Assembly: GCA_036897095.1 (NCBI GenBank) | Contig: JAYMSP010000139.1 | Coordinates: forward strand, 1 to 64,000 | Origin: Plantago elongata | Lineage: Eukaryota > Streptophyta > Magnoliopsida > Lamiales > Plantaginaceae | Direction of reading: 5' to 3' | Length of the DNA stretch: 64,000 nt | Part shown: in pieces, positions 34,808 through 48,062 of the stretch | How the letters are laid out: each line of letters opens with the position of its first letter | How positions within the stretch are numbered: the first letter of the stretch is position 1 | Program-made: the position numbers and the translations under genes | The notes under the pieces: model-generated | Told to the model about the DNA's origin: nothing | Seen by the model: only the letters and a program-made list of their open reading frames with translations | Databases searched by the model: none

Positions 34808-35246
34808 ATTTTTAATGTTAAAGATGGCATGATCAAGACGCATATTGTATCAAAACTTCAATATTGTCCACTTTCTCCCCATTCTAGTACATTTAACATG
34901 ATAATTTAGTTTAAGGCATTACATTTCGAGATGTGACTTAAAATTTCAAGGTACATCTTGAAGTTACATTCTGAGATGTGGCTTAAAATTTCAAGGTACA
35001 TCATGAACCTAACAACACACGCACATTCGATTGTGATTGCATTATGTATTAAACTTATAATTTATGTAAAAAGAAGTGCGTAAGACCAGACCGGTATCTA
35101 AGCGGTCTAACCAGTACAAGCCATTCACAGAATCACAGTACTCCATTCTCCAGCTTTATCCACAGAACTGAGCTTGATTGACACAACATTCAAATACTGT
35201 CTGTTAATTGACACATTATTTCACAGGGTAGAAGAAATCAGTGAAA
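34808..35246. other. Short spacer with an imperfect tandem repeat
   Basis: Around 34920-35007 two copies of a ~55-bp phrase (GAGATGTGACTTAAAATTTC / GAGATGTGGCTTAAAATTTC, each followed by AAGGTACATC) lie in tandem. The right end should contain the promoter and leader of the RRM gene. No gene was recognised. Confidence 0.5.
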
Positions 35247-38200
35247 ATGCTCAGTCTTGGTAATCCCACACAGGTACAGCTCAAAACCCTTTGCCAAAAC
35301 CTTCAGCTTCACCCCAAACCCCAATTCTTGTTCTCCACCCATCTCAATTTCATCGCTTCTCCGTTCAAATTACAACATGGGTTTCACTCAAATGCCTTAA
35401 AAACCCAGAAAAATCGAAACTTTGCTCCGCCTGAAATAGAGGATGACCCAGATGATTTCGATGAGTTTTTCGATGATGATGGTGAATTGGAGGAGGGTGG
35501 TGATGATGATGAAGAGGTTGATATTCCTCTGAAAAATATGAAGAAGTGGATTAGGAATAGGCCACCTGGGTTTGGTGAGGGCAAAGTGTATGATACATCA
35601 ATTGAGGATAAGCTGATGGAAGAAATAGAGAAGGGTAGAATAGCTCAACTTGCCAATGTCAATAACCTCAAGAATAATCCTATTAATCCCGGTGCGAACA
35701 AACTAGCCAAAGGTATACCATTTCTTCATCAGCTACTTCATTTCGTTCTCCATTCTTATATGTTTTTCTTAGTTATTCTCAGGAGTTTATGATTCTGTTG
35801 TTGTTATGTTAGAGTGCTTGAATACGCCTTTTGTAGTTGGCTTAGTCATCTGTTAGGAGAATTATCCTTATGTACTCCAACTTTTTTCAGCCCGGCCTTG
35901 GAATCAGAGTTCAGTTACTTCGAAATGTTTTCTCTTCATTGTTAAGAGGGGTGGGCCTTGGCGCAGCGATAAGTTGGTCCCCTTATTTGCTCTCTGGTCG
36001 GATTAATGTCTAGAAACAGAGTAAAGCAAGGGTGAACCTGAGTATCATGTGTATAGTTCCATTCTTGGACGGCTTTGCATTTATTGATCAGCCTTCCGTT
36101 AATACTGCATTAAACAATTATATCATTAGGGTTGGTAAAAGATGGGATTCGGGAGTGATTATATGAGATTTACTGTCTACTTCTTGCATTAGTGTTGCGT
36201 GATAATGTGTCATACATGCTCTGTTTGAGTATCTCCACCGGTGCGTCTGTACTTTATTGTTTACAGTCAAACACCAAAATTATTCCTATCATAATAAGGT
36301 TTTTGTGGCAATAATAGTGACGTACTGACGTGTGGACGTTAAACCGTAGTTGTGACTTGTGATTGAGTCTTGGCTTATCTGATATACCAGATCATTAGCA
36401 CATCTAGTAGGAGATAAATGATTGTCTTCACTAGGATAACATGATGTGTATGCCATTTTCATGCATTTATGGAGCTTAGAACTGAAAATGCTGGATATGA
36501 TTAAAATAGCTTGCATTTATGTATGAAGTGCATCTTGAATGGTTTGGCCATGTTATTCTGAACAAGTATTAGGAGTGGAGTTGGGTAACTGTAGAAGTTC
36601 TTTCAGTGCAAGCATGACGTTGTCTGTCCTGTCTAGGTAATTGCTTTTACACTATATCTCTTCTATTGGTTCTACACATAAAAGGGAGAAACACCTCCCT
36701 TTTTTCACAACGCCATGTATCTTTAAATCTGATATAGATGCCTGGCCTTATACTTGAGTTCTCATAAGCAAAGTTGAGATTGTGTGCCCTTGCCATGTTT
36801 TTGGTGATGGTTGTTGATACAAAACCAAAAGTACAAATCTGTTGTGGAGCCCTCTAGTAGAAGAGATTCACCATCAATCAGAATAGTTGGTTTGGAACAA
36901 GTTCATGATTCTACATTCAAGAACAAACTGTTATATTATACAGTTGTGTTAACCATACTCGGAAGGTCCTACTATCTCCATTACTACATCAGCATTAGAA
37001 ACTCTGCCAGTGCTCCATGACTTTGTATTGATTCCCTCTCAACTTGAAATTTCGTAGTCTATCGTTGCATTTCTATGAATATGCAAAGTGCAGACGATAG
37101 ACTTGCAGAGGCTTTACTTTTCTACTCTTACTTATTACTAGTCCAGAGTTTTATTGTTCCTAATAATTGCAATAATTCGCTTTATGAACATATCATTGCA
37201 AACTTGTTTTAGTTTGTCCAGTTCATGGACATATTTTAATGAGAAGAAGCCCATTTGGAATATCAATTGACAAATTGTCCCTTGTTTTTGCAGCTTCTGC
37301 CACTATTCAGGAGGGATTTCGGGTGCGCTTGGTAAATCTTCCAAAGAAAAAGAACATCCATAGAGATCTTCGATTGGCTTTTCAAGGTGTTCCTGGTTTA
37401 CTCAACATAGTCCCTGTTGTTGCCGGAAATGAAAAGACGAGGGATCCAGTCTGCAAAGGACTTGCTTTCGTGTACTTCAAATACGATGATGAGGCCCGCA
37501 GGTATATATATAACTATTTATCTTTTTTTTTTCTCCGTTGCCAAGGTGTTCCGATTTCATGTTCAAAGATTCTTAACATATCTGCCGATGCACCTGAAAC
37601 TAAACGTAGAGAGAGGACATGACACCAGAGAGCTCTGTCAATCTCTCTTCTTCATGTTGCTAGTGAGAATATATAATACTCCAATACAACTTGATTTTTC
37701 CTATTTTGCTTTTAAGCTGTGTTCTACTCTTGCCAAAAAAATGGATGATCAGACCAGATAGTATAGGAAACTTGTCCTAGATCTCCATGCATTACTTTTG
37801 ATGTGTGAAAGCAAAACCTTGAGCTTAGTGCTTAGTGCTTACTGCTTACTGCTTTCAGGAACTCTGTACAGATTCTGAACACACTGGGTTTCTACTTTCT
37901 ACGCCACATAAATAACAAGCAAGTTACATAACACATGCTATTGTACTTTATGCTATATTCGATTATGTAATCCGTGTTCTGGAGTATGGCCATAAAATTG
38001 ATTTCGCAATTCAGATAATTTGTAAGTACCTTGATTTGAATATTTATTTAAATTACATTGGTGCCTATTGGAATGGACTGAGTCTCATTAGCACTTCTGG
38101 TTGGTTCAATAAATGTACTTTAGTGATTAAAAGCAAAAGATATTGAAAGTGAGTTTGGTCTTTTCTATGGCTTGATAGGTTTGTGCAGAATTTCTCTGGC

Positions 38201-38844
38201 CAAATGATTAGCTTTGGGAAGCAACAAAAGAAGTTAACATGTGAAATGGTGGATCCCAGTGTGCCAAAGCCGTCACGTGATCCACCAGTAAATGCTGTTC
38301 ACATTCCTCGTCAACGATTAGTAAAGCGTTCTGATGAGGACTTGGATATCTCTTCATTGGATTCTCAGTACATGAGCACCTCGAGGGAACATCACGATAC
38401 AGAAGGAGGAAAACATATTTCAGCACAATCTGGAGATGATACAGCCAATCTGGAAATTCTGTCTACCTCAGAGTCTAGTACAAGTAAAGAACTTGTAGCC
38501 AGAGCAGAATCCAGAGCTAATTCATCTCCTATAAAGAAGGAAGAAAGAAAAGCGAAGCCCAAGAAGAAGAAGGTAGCCATACCATCCAATGGAAAGGTCA
38601 CTATTCAGAAGTTAGGTTCTGCCAACAGGTAATCCACATTATCATGTCATGTGAACTCTCATATCTTCTTGCTGTCCCTATTCTGACTCTGTCTGGTAAA
38701 TCAAATACGTAGTATAATTTACGTTTCGTTAATGCTACTTTATGCAGGTTAAAGGTAAGAGACAAGGCTATGCTCTCAGGTGTATTTTCCAAATATGGAT
38801 CAAAACCTAATGCCACTTCAACAGTCAAAGAGCAGAGTAGATAA
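35247..38844 (+). CDS. Chloroplast-targeted RRM (RNA-binding) protein
   Basis: Four exons: 35247-35712, 37294-37501, 38179-38628 and 38748-38844, giving 406 aa. The start is a serine/basic-rich presumed transit peptide. An acidic linker follows (DDPDDFDEFFDDDGELEEGG, ~60-85), then a helical basic part. An RNA-recognition motif spans about residues 157-245: RVRLVNLPKKKNIHRDLRLA (RNP2-like), VPGLLNIVPVV and GLAFVYFKYDDEARR (RNP1-like), then FVQNFSGQMISFGKQQKKLT. The C-terminal ~150 residues are low complexity, rich in Ser/Glu then Lys (RKAKPKKKKVAIPSNGKVTI). The first intron (1.6 kb) carries a SINE remnant. Plastid location is predicted, not shown, and I do not recognise a named family member. 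Confidence 0.8.
35946..36045 (+). mobile_element. tRNA-derived SINE remnant in the RRM gene intron 1
   Basis: GGCCTTGGCGCAGCGATAAG is the A-box head of a common plant SINE type (CTTGGCGCAGCGGTAAAGT). A degraded B-box/CTGGAAACAG region follows about 45 bp later (GGATTAATGTCTAGAAACAG). The tail is not clear. It is old and inactive. Confidence 0.55.
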
Positions 38845-39609
38845 ACCTGTCTTGTTCGGTTGGCATGTCAGTATGTCATAGAGAGTTATTGGTCTTTTTT
38901 TGGTTATGAAAATTTTCCATAAATTCGTCTTCTTTCTTTCTTCTTGGCTTGATCGGCAAAATTTACCCTTGATCGGTTCAATAGCTGAAAGTTTATGAAC
39001 ATCAAGTCGGAAGTTTATGCTCAGTGTCAGTAGGATCATGGCTAGGCCAGACTGCAGTTAAACAAAAGCATTTGGGAATTAACTTGTGAACCATGTAAAG
39101 GATGCAGAGAGACAGTGAGGTTAACTAGGGAACTAACTGCTGGCCTTCACCCTTCACAATAATTATGTGTACATTGTTCGGCAACCGCACCTCTTGTACT
39201 CAGCTTTGTTTCATAAAAACCATTTAATGAGTTTCCAGATGAAGTAAACAAAGCTCTATTGTATATACACGATGTTTGATGTTACATAAAATGTACGTAA
39301 ATATGTGATATTGAATTGACCGGTCGCTCGAAAAAGTTAAATAGGCATGGAGTGGCTATCAAGCAACCACTGGAAATCTCCACGAGACCAAGCTAGTATT
39401 AGCAATTTAATGAATGAATAAATCGACTTTTGAGGTAATCGAATTGGCAATTAAAGGCAGCTAGAATGACAAGAATGTGGATTTTTTTTATGAGTTATTA
39501 GTTGGAGGAGAAACGGATTACGCGGTCAAATTTCATTTCACCTAAACTCTAGAAATTTCCACTGTTAGAGAGAGAATCAGAAAACAGAAAGAGAAGAAGA
39601 AGAAGAAGG
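38845..39609. other. Spacer between the RRM and DCC genes
   Basis: 3' UTR of the RRM gene on the left and the promoter and leader of the DCC gene on the right (a GAGAGA/AGAAGAAG-rich leader at 39565-39608). Nothing else was recognised. Confidence 0.5.
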
Positions 39610-41395
39610 ATGAATGTGTTGATGAAGCGAGCTGCTCGAACACTGAGTACTCCATGGAAGACGAAGACGATCTCGAATACATTTTCGCGGCCGTTGATTT
39701 CCGACGCTTATCCGGCGAGTCTATCGGTTAAAGCTGCTGCTGAGCAGGTGCCCCTTGACTATTCGATTGATGCTGCTCCTGCTTCTTCTACGTTTGATTT
39801 GCCAACTCCGCTTCGTCCAGGCGTCGTTCTGTACGACGGCGTTTGCCACCTCTGCCACACCGGTGAGGTTTCGCTCCATTTCTCTCTCCAACATTCCGCT
39901 CATTTTTGTACTGTTAATTTTCTATGTTTACTTTATTAACCGCAAAAAAATCATCTATAATTGACGATTAAGGCTATGTATGTATGTCAGCCTCAGTAGC
40001 TAAATGCTGTTTACTTCTCTTTGCGTGATACTTTCTGTGTTCGATCGTCCTGTTTTTTGTTACTGGAAAGAGGATTCAGTACTGCGAAATAGATTTGTTA
40101 CATTTACTTTTGTTAACAGCGTTTATTTGAAATTTATTGAGTGTTAGGGCTTATGGATGGCATTAGCTGAATGCCATTTTACTTGACCAAAGAGCTTACT
40201 TCTGTTTGCCTGCTATCCGATGGTCGAAAAGCTACTATGAGATGTGAAATTGCGAATTGAGTCCTTGGGAAATAGATATGTTGATCTCTAGATGACCTTT
40301 ATATTTCAATTCAAGTGTAAAGTTGCGAACAGTATAATACCATCCTTAACTATACAAAGAGTGCATGTTATATACTTGAGGAGATCTTATTGCCTTATTG
40401 GTGTAAAAAAATATGTAATACTCTTACCTTGACAAAGAATGGAACCTAAAATTAAGCAGAAGCATCACACATTTCGGAAATGCTTGTGTATACATTTTGA
40501 TATGTTGTTGTAATCCTATTTCACCTCTGGTTTGAATTGTTGTTCAGTATGTGTGCAATATAGCCTATGAATTTATATTTGTTATACTAGTGAAGCCTCT
40601 AAGCCTCCAAGTTGGCCAAACTGCTCATTATTGCTATCGATTGTCAGGTAGCAGCATCTACATTCGTTGTACAAATATCTATGCCTAGATATTTCTTGTG
40701 TGCTATGAGCTTCTTATATCTTGTTCTCGAGCATCTTTACACACCACTTGTTTCTTAATATACAGGTGTGAAATGGATTATCAAGGCTGATATAGAAAAG
40801 AAGATCAAGTTTTGCTGTGTACAATCACAGGCTGCAGAGCCTTACCTGAGGGTTTCTGGGTTGGACCGAGAAGATGTTCTTAAGCGCTTCTTGTTTGTTG
40901 AGGGACTTGGTTTATACCATCAAGGTTCTACTGGTAATTTTTCATGCTAGTTTTCGTTTTTCTTTAGTTTATGATTCAAGATCACATAAGATTGTTCATG
41001 AGAATTAATTAATCTAACAGTTGATTGGTTATGTGGTGTTTGCTCATACCTTCTGCTGAGCTTATTTTACGAACACAAGAAGTCAAGATAATCTCTTATA
41101 TGAGCTTCTTATACATCCCTTGACTCAAATTAAGATGGATAATGAATTGTTTTCTCAATCTTCTGCAGCTGGTTTGAAGGTTCTATCATATTTACCCATG
41201 CCTTATTCTGCACTGAGTGTTCTGAGGATCATTCCAACTCCCCTAGCAGATGCTGTCTATGACTATGTGGCAAAGAGGCGTTATGATTGGTTTGGGAAAG
41301 ATGATGATTGCTTGGTTTTGAAGGAGACGGAGTTACTGGAGCGCTTTATTGATTGGCAAGAACTGCTACAGCGCAGTCGCTCAAAACAAATATAA
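39610..41395 (+). CDS. DCC-family (DUF393) thiol-disulfide oxidoreductase-like protein
   Basis: Three exons: 39610-39862, 40766-40933 and 41169-41395, giving 215 aa. The name-giving motif D-x-x-C-x-x-C is intact as DGVCHLC (Asp76, Cys79, Cys82), in the context RPGVVLYDGVCHLCHTGVKW. The family block KFCCVQSQAAEPYL and a C-terminal YDYVAKRRYDWFGKDDDCLV region are also present. The first ~70 residues (MNVLMKRAARTLSTPWKTK) look like an organellar targeting sequence, probably mitochondrial or plastid. DCC proteins are thioredoxin-like in fold, but their substrates in plants are not established. All splice borders are GT..AG and in frame. Confidence 0.88.
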
Positions 41396-42014
41396 GAAAG
41401 CCAGGCAAATGGTATAATGACATTAATTCCAGCTTAGGATGATCCAGTCTAAACAGTTCTGAAGCTGTCTTCTGACATAGCATGTTTCTCTGATATTAGA
41501 TCTGTAAATTTTGACATAGTTAACACATAGTAATCAATTATGAGATCTGTTGCTGAACTATTGTTTTTTTGTTCCCTGGATGAGGAAATATTATTAATGT
41601 TATACTAGATGTACTCTTCCGGTTAGTATGAAACTGTGAATAGAATGGTCTAGCGCATCTCCAATTTCCCTTGGCTTATAATATGATGCAAGTTGATTGT
41701 GTTTCAGCTAACTCGGAAACTGCATGTATACTTGCAAACCTTCCATGATGATTTACAACAAGTGAAAAGCAAATTGATGCTGCAATACACTCAAAATTTC
41801 TCCACAATCATGGTTTGGATGATTACAACTTTAGCCGCATCTACCTGTGATATTTTCCTTGCTTGCTAATAATCTAAAGGAATGGAAGACGTGAATACGT
41901 TAAGCATTTTCAAAGTCTTCGCCAGCTACTATAACTAGTAAGATCAAAACAGTGAGATTCTTAAGCTACTACCAGATCTCTAATAATTCTCAGGAAGTAT
42001 TACAAGTTCCTCCA
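41396..42014. other. Convergent spacer between the DCC gene and PRIN2
   Basis: About 620 bp containing both 3' UTRs. No other gene or repeat was recognised. Confidence 0.55.
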
Positions 42015-43452
42015 TCAGTTCTTACTGCCAGTCCACTCTTTCCAGTCCTTGTCCACATGAGCTTGAGCCCATTTAACAGCAAATCGAGCAGCTTCAGGTC
42101 CACCAGGTAAACCTCTCTCGTTCAAGGTATCAGCCATATCGATGAAAGGGTCGACCAATAGTGTTCCTGGACCTCCATACTCCGCATGCATGAACCTATT
42201 GAAGATCTGCATAATTGTGTTATTTTTAGCATCGAATTTTTATATTGCATCAGAATTGCAAGTTATTTAGCAGGACAGCTTCTTCAGAAGAGAAGCAAAA
42301 GTGAGAAACTTCTAAAATTTCTACTCAGTAAGCAAGAGTATCGTATATTTGCATTTAAGCTATGAAGTGGATCATATTGCAGCATATGTGTAATCACAAC
42401 CCACAGACTGGTCATCCTTGAACATGAAGGAAGTGGCAGATGATTATCTTTCAACACTTGAATGATTTTCACATCTCCGTTTGTGGATGCCTAAAGCTTC
42501 CACAGCTAATCAAATCACAACAGATGATAGTTTTTGCACAAATTTTTCACATCCTAAAGAAGTAAAGACAGGCTAAAATGACAACAACAATGGAAACTAA
42601 ATCAACTCCAAATTCGAGCATAAAATGCTCAAGGCAATCAATTCCAAAGGGCCATGAATTTGATCAGCAAACTCGCAAAATGGTGAAAGCTTATATATTA
42701 CATAAATGAATCCCTAAACAAATCAAAGGAAGTTGCAAAGCCCAAGTAAACAAATTCAAGGCCATCAAATTACTTCAGTTGTCACTAGATCCAAATGAAG
42801 CAATGAAGCATCATTCCCAAACATAGAATCAATGTATGAACTACGAAAATTCGTAAGATTGAAAATATCATAACCTTACTAATTAGACTTACAGTTGCTA
42901 AAAGAAAAGGACACTGTAGAAACTAGAAATCAAGCAATGAACAGATAAGTGTATTGCTGAACAATAACAAAATGGCAAAAAGATGTAAAATCACCTCAGT
43001 ACAGATTCCGGCAACTTCATCAACCGAGTCTCCGAACAATTCACCCTTCTTGGTGAGCTTCCTAACTAAATTACTCTTGAATTTTTCAGTCTCCTGAAAA
43101 AACAAACCTCAAATTTTCACTTTCACTTAGCAGAAATAAATAAACAGAAAAAATAACAAGTAGGAAAAGTACTTACAGTATCAGCAAATTCAGGAATAGG
43201 GTCAGGGAATTTATACTCTTTCTCTGCCCTGCAAATGAAACTGGTATGTGAATCGGATTTTCTGTTGTGATTATTGGTTATAAGAGGTGTGATTAAGGCA
43301 TTGTTTATTCTTGTATTGGGCAAAACGTGAAAGGAAGTGAAGGGTTTGTTTGGAAGTGGAAGCTGAGATGACGGAGAAGAAGAAGAAGAAGAAGAAGAAG
43401 AAGAAGAAGAGTGAAACAGTGAGGTTACTGATAGAATTGCCGAAGCAGCCAT
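42015..43452 (-). CDS. PRIN2: PRIN2-like plastid redox-insensitive protein
   Basis: Three exons: 43177-43452, 42995-43093 and 42015-42206, giving 188 aa. The first ~70 residues form a transit peptide with a long Ser run encoded by a TCT/TCC microsatellite. The mature part starts near ICRAEKEYKFPDPIPEFADT and continues FGDSVDEVAGICTE, EYGGPGTLLVDPFIDMADTL and HVDKDWKEWTG. I match this to PRIN2 (At1g10522), a small plastid nucleoid protein needed for plastid-encoded RNA polymerase activity and redox signalling. Cys123 in AGICTE is the only cysteine I see well inside the mature part and may be the redox-active one; I infer this. The identification is backed by gene order: POLL and EMB2004 follow on the same strand here, as At1g10520 and At1g10510 do. 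Confidence 0.78.
43372..43411. repeat. GAA/TTC microsatellite in the PRIN2 transit peptide
   Basis: A run of about 13 AGA/GAA triplets on the plus strand reads as a run of Ser codons in the minus-strand gene, making ~12 consecutive serines near the start of the transit peptide. The length is likely to vary between accessions without breaking the frame. Confidence 0.8.
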
Positions 43453-44534
43453 TTCTGTTATCTGCTCTCCCTCTCTACTGCTCTTCTATTGTATTTTGTG
43501 AAGCGCTGTTTCTAGATTTTCAAGGTGTTCAAAATATGTAAATTGCAAAATTTATCAATTCATCATTCTTGTATTTGCACATAAACTCCCATGTTTACTA
43601 AGATCATATGTACTCTCGTCAATGTCAATGCACCTACTACTCACAAATTATATGAATATTATAAATTTTATATGTACTATACCATTTAACTCTGTTTGGA
43701 GTAGACCTTGTACAACGAAGATAGGTGCATTTGGGACGAGATAGACATAGAAGAGTTTACTAGATTGTAGGGAATTAGAGGTGTAACACAACGTGTAAAC
43801 CCTACGTATATGCATAGTCTCACACGTGTTATTAGAGATTGTACAAATGATTACACCCCTAACATCTTTAAAATGAACTCAAATTATGATGTTCTGCTCG
43901 ACCAGATCTTTTCACAAGTTGAAGCACAATTCAACTTGTGAAACAAATTATCTTTGAACTTATGAACTGTAATGAGTTCGAGCTTAAAAAATTATAAAAT
44001 TAAATAAATATTAAAATTAAATAGTAATATTATATATAAAAAAAGTAATTAATTAACATGTCATTAAGCTAGACATGCTCTAAAAGGTTCTCAAAATCAA
44101 TTTGAGACCGTTAGATCAAGATTATCCATGTTCACACACAACTCAACCTTTCACTATTCTAATAAATTATTAATTTATCTACATGCATATACACACCCTT
44201 CTACTCACTAACTCACCCACCACTACAACAAAAATCAAGTTTATTCATGACGCCTATCCACCTACCCATTTCATTTTATATTATTATTTTCTATTACTAT
44301 CATGAAATATTTATAATACTTAAAGTTAGATATAATACTCAAAATAATTGTAATATTTAAATATGATAACTAATTATAATAGACAAAGCTTGAAATTAAA
44401 TATATAAATAAAATTTTAATTAAATTTGTAATTAAAAACTACATCAACATAATATTAACTTTATATGGAAACACACATTTTTCAGTAAAATATAGTAACA
44501 ATTTTGGTTGCATTACACAATGTGCACTAATGCA
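43453..44534. other. PRIN2 upstream region and left flank of the transposon block
   Basis: The left part is the PRIN2 promoter. At about 44220 lies CACTACAACAAAAATCAAG, a classic CACTA (En/Spm) terminal sequence, but I found no matching opposite end in the window. The rest is AT-rich. Confidence 0.45.
44220..44240 (+). mobile_element. Orphan CACTA terminal repeat
   Basis: CACTACAACAAAAATC is the canonical left end of a plant CACTA transposon. The matching inverted end (ATTTTTGTTGTAGTG) was not seen downstream in the window, so this is a truncated or interrupted element. The LTR retrotransposon 300 bp to the right may have inserted into it. Confidence 0.45.
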
Positions 44535-44814
44535 TGTTACAAGAGCGGTATATGGAAGAAGTTATTAGAAATAGACTATAGATAGAGTTATCATTTGGTA
44601 TTGCGTTTTTAAATTAGCACTTCTAGTAATAAGTTTGTATGGCTGAGATCTCATCTTGTGAATGATGATCCAACTGTATATGTTAGCTTAGTTCGTTAAG
44701 CTATAAAGGGGTATAAACAAGTTGTAAAACTCATTTCAGTTCTCAATCAGTGAACTAATATTTCTAGCATAATTCAGTAGCAGTTTCTCTTTACAATATT
44801 CGTAGCTCGTAACA
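44535..44814 (+). repeat. 5' LTR
   Basis: 280 bp, TG..CA ends, followed at once by the primer-binding site. It pairs with the copy at 48063-48343. Confidence 0.88.
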
Positions 44815-45414
44815 AGTGGTATCAGAGCTAAGTTCTTTTCTCTATGCAATGGTGACAACTACGAATATTATACGAATCTGAATCACTGGAGAAGACGGTG
44901 GCAGGGACGTAGTCGGAGCTTCGCAAATAATTGCAAGTCAATTGGAGCAAAATAATGCTCAGAATATATCGTCGATTCGATGAGTTATTGACATTGATTC
45001 GCTCAAATCATTCAGGTACTCGTCCTTCTGAAACTCGAGTAGAGAATGTTGCTCAGGAAAGGCGATTTGATGAGCGTCATGAGCTACATAAGGCAATGAC
45101 TAATTCACGCAACAATTAAGTTTCTCTGGAAAATGCTATGCCGAAAATGCAATCGGAGCTGGAAGGGAAGTTAGCACTTAGCGAAGGCATTTTGATGAGT
45201 TACGTGATATGATCATAGAACTGGCAGCTCAACGTGGTCTGATTCCATCAATCGGAACTTAGAAAGTTGGTGAAACAGGTACGCAAACTATTCGAACTGA
45301 ACTTGATCACACCGTTATTTTATCTGTTTCATCAAAATATGACCGTCTTCTATCTGTTTTGGAAATATAGTCGTTATTCAATTTTCAAAATTCAAAAACA
45401 AAAATTAAAAAATA

Positions 45415-45990
45415 AAGAAAAATTGCGGCGACCAATTTTAAAACGGTCGCCACAGTACTACAATCGGTCGTGGCGGCATCGGTTGCGGAGCAACCGCTCG
45501 CCACGACCAATTGTAGCCGCCACCACAGCGGACGGTCTAAGTGCCCATACATTTTCCTTGGTCGTGGGTTCAAGACCCATCTTCCTCACTTTTTCTTTTT
45601 GTCATATTTATCTTTTTCATTTTAAGTTTGTTCTTTTTTTTGTTCTTTTTTACTTTTTGTGCAATATATATTTCTCTTTTTCATTCTCATTTTAACTTCG
45701 TTTTTCTTTTGTTCTTTTGTTCTTTTTTTAAAAATTCATAGTTTTTCTCGGAATATCAAGTAATTCGTCTATACTCTCTTTTATAATATATCGTAACAAA
45801 TGTATGATATATGATACATACATACATACATACATACATACTTATTATTTTGCAATATCAATGAGTAAATGATGATAAATATGTATAAATATGCATGTCA
45901 TTGTATAATATATTAATACGATATTAATATTTTAATTGTGAAAATTGCAAGTTAAATTTCGACCCTTCTGAAATAAGATTTTGGATTCGC
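45415..45990. mobile_element. CACTA-like and tRNA-like repeat fragment nested in the LTR element
   Basis: GCGGCGACCAATTTTAAAAC, GGTCGCCACAG and CGGTCGTGGCGGC strings are typical of CACTA subterminal regions, and GTGGGTTCAAGACCC just after is a B-box-like match. A long T-rich and AT-rich stretch follows, with a CATA microsatellite at about 45819-45841, ending near GGATTCGCCACTGG. The segment appears inserted into the older LTR retrotransposon. Borders are uncertain. Confidence 0.45.
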
Positions 45991-47957
45991 CACTGGAAGG
46001 TGAGCAATAAAGAGTTGGTGATACTGGTTGACAATGGTGATACTCACAATTTCTTATATTATGCTGCAACGAGAAAGATCTCTATGCAAGTCACTTTAGC
46101 TGGTGGAGGAAGAACCGAGTTCACTTCTAGGTATCCACAGTTCGGGTGGGAAATGGTTGTCATTCCGAATTATGACAAACAAACTATCACACTTGATAAC
46201 AAAGGGGAAAAGCTTCTACCTTGAATGGATACTACGAGTTGATTTGGGTGTTAAGTGTACCAAGGACAATCTCCATGACCTTCAAGAAAAATATGTTTTG
46301 GTGTGTGCAATCCAAGTGTTAGAGGAAGGTGGCATTGCGATATTAAAAGCCACAAAAATGCTTGAGCTTTTATTTCAGTCATTTGATTTGATTCTACTTG
46401 AGGCTCCATCAGGTTTAGTCGGCTTCATCAGGTTTGATCATGCTTGAGCTGGTACAAGAAATGATATCAAGAAGAAGAGACATGTCTTGCTACTCTATTT
46501 TTGATAGAGGAAAGTGCAAGAAGAATGTTAAATCCTCTTTGATTTTGATAGAGGAACGTGCAGAAAGAATGCTATGCTGAATTGTTTGAAGTTCATCTTG
46601 ATCTTGAATTGTTTCATGGTGTACTTTACATGCTTAAAGTCTATGATTTGAACTCAGATCGGACCGGCCGGTTAAACCGCAAAACGGGTGACGACCCGCA
46701 GCTTGTAATGCCTGAAATCGGGGAAAATCGGTTTACAAAAAATCATCCGAGTCGGCAGAAAGTCGGTGTGAACCGATGAACCGCCGGCTTGGGGCGGCTC
46801 GGAGAAAAAGGGAAAAAAAAATCTCTTCTTCTTTCTTTGTTCTGGGTTTCTGCTCTTCGTCTCTGGTCGAATTCGCCAAACAAACTTCCATAAAGGCTGA
46901 TTTGTAAGAGAAAATAACAATGAAGAAACCCTAGTTTCATAAATTAGTTATTTCACATCAACTTCTTCTTCTTCTCCCACTCCAATTGATAGTCTCTAAA
47001 ATTAAACAAATTCACATTTGTGAATGCCCATCCGAACAGATCTCCTGATCTTTTGAAGAAAGAATAGAAAAGAAGGTTCAACTTTTTCTTTTTTTTGCAG
47101 AAGAAGAGATGTAGAAAGAAGAGATAAAGAATGAAATGGTTGCCAGGTCAAACAGGTGTAGAGTAAAGTTGTGTTCTCTTTAATTAAAAATCACTTCAGT
47201 TCAGTTCAGCTTAATTATAAATTATACGTTACTTCAATTCAGTTCAGTCATGTACGTTAAATCTCACTTGTGAAATCCTTGAGTCTGTTATTGGACCTTG
47301 ATAACACTCACACCACTTGCTATTTACTTTCTTTTCCACCTTCTCCTAAGCTATAAATGAATAATATATTTTAATTATATAAATTTTACAAAACAATAAA
47401 TCATTTATTTGGAATATTTATTTTAGCGAAATGTATAACAAGTTAATATGTAAATTAAATGTATGAGAATATAATTTGTATTATTTATTAAAACATACCT
47501 CTTGGAATATAAAAATAACACAAATATTAAAAACATAAACAATTTGATCAATAATAACATCGATAATAATTTAAAAAATATAAATTTATATCTATACAAA
47601 TTGTCTAGAGACCCCTAACATAAAACTTATTTATATAATTACGAATATGAATATTCTTATGATGTCAATCGGGTGCAAACGGCTTAAAACGACCCAACCG
47701 ATCTGATCCCGGTTCAACCTTTTTTAGTGGAGGGGCGGCTTAACTGTTCAACTCGGCTTTTAAAACATAGCTTAAAGTCACGGAGGAGGGTATTGAGCAT
47801 TAAAGAGAGCTGGTAAGTATTTAAAGTGCAAACTGGTAGGCTGAAGGGAGAAGTGTACTACAATGAGACAAGACAAAATGTTGCAGTACGTAGTTATTTT
47901 CAATATGAATATCTTCCAGCTGAGACCATGAAGAATACAGTCCGCGGTGTCCAAATT

Positions 47958-48055
47958 TCTTGATATTCAAGCTTGTGGACAAGCTATTTTTGAAGGAGAA
48001 ATGATACGGCTGAGATGTCTTATTCAAGCTTGTGGACAAGCTATTTTTTAAGGAG
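47958..48055 (+). repeat. Tandem duplication of about 58 bp inside the LTR element
   Basis: TATTCAAGCTTGTGGACAAG occurs twice, about 58 bp apart, just before the 3' LTR. Both copies continue CTATTTTT.AAGGAGAAA, so the purine-rich tract is duplicated as well. Confidence 0.7.
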
Positions 48056-48062
48056 AAAGGAA

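Noticed and set aside
35241-35246. A start for the RRM gene 6 bp upstream of 35247
   Set aside because: The codon at 35241 is GTG; the first ATG in frame is at 35247.
45267-45741. Open frames in the 45.3-45.7 kb region
   Set aside because: They run through CACTA-like and T-rich low-complexity DNA and have no recognisable domain.
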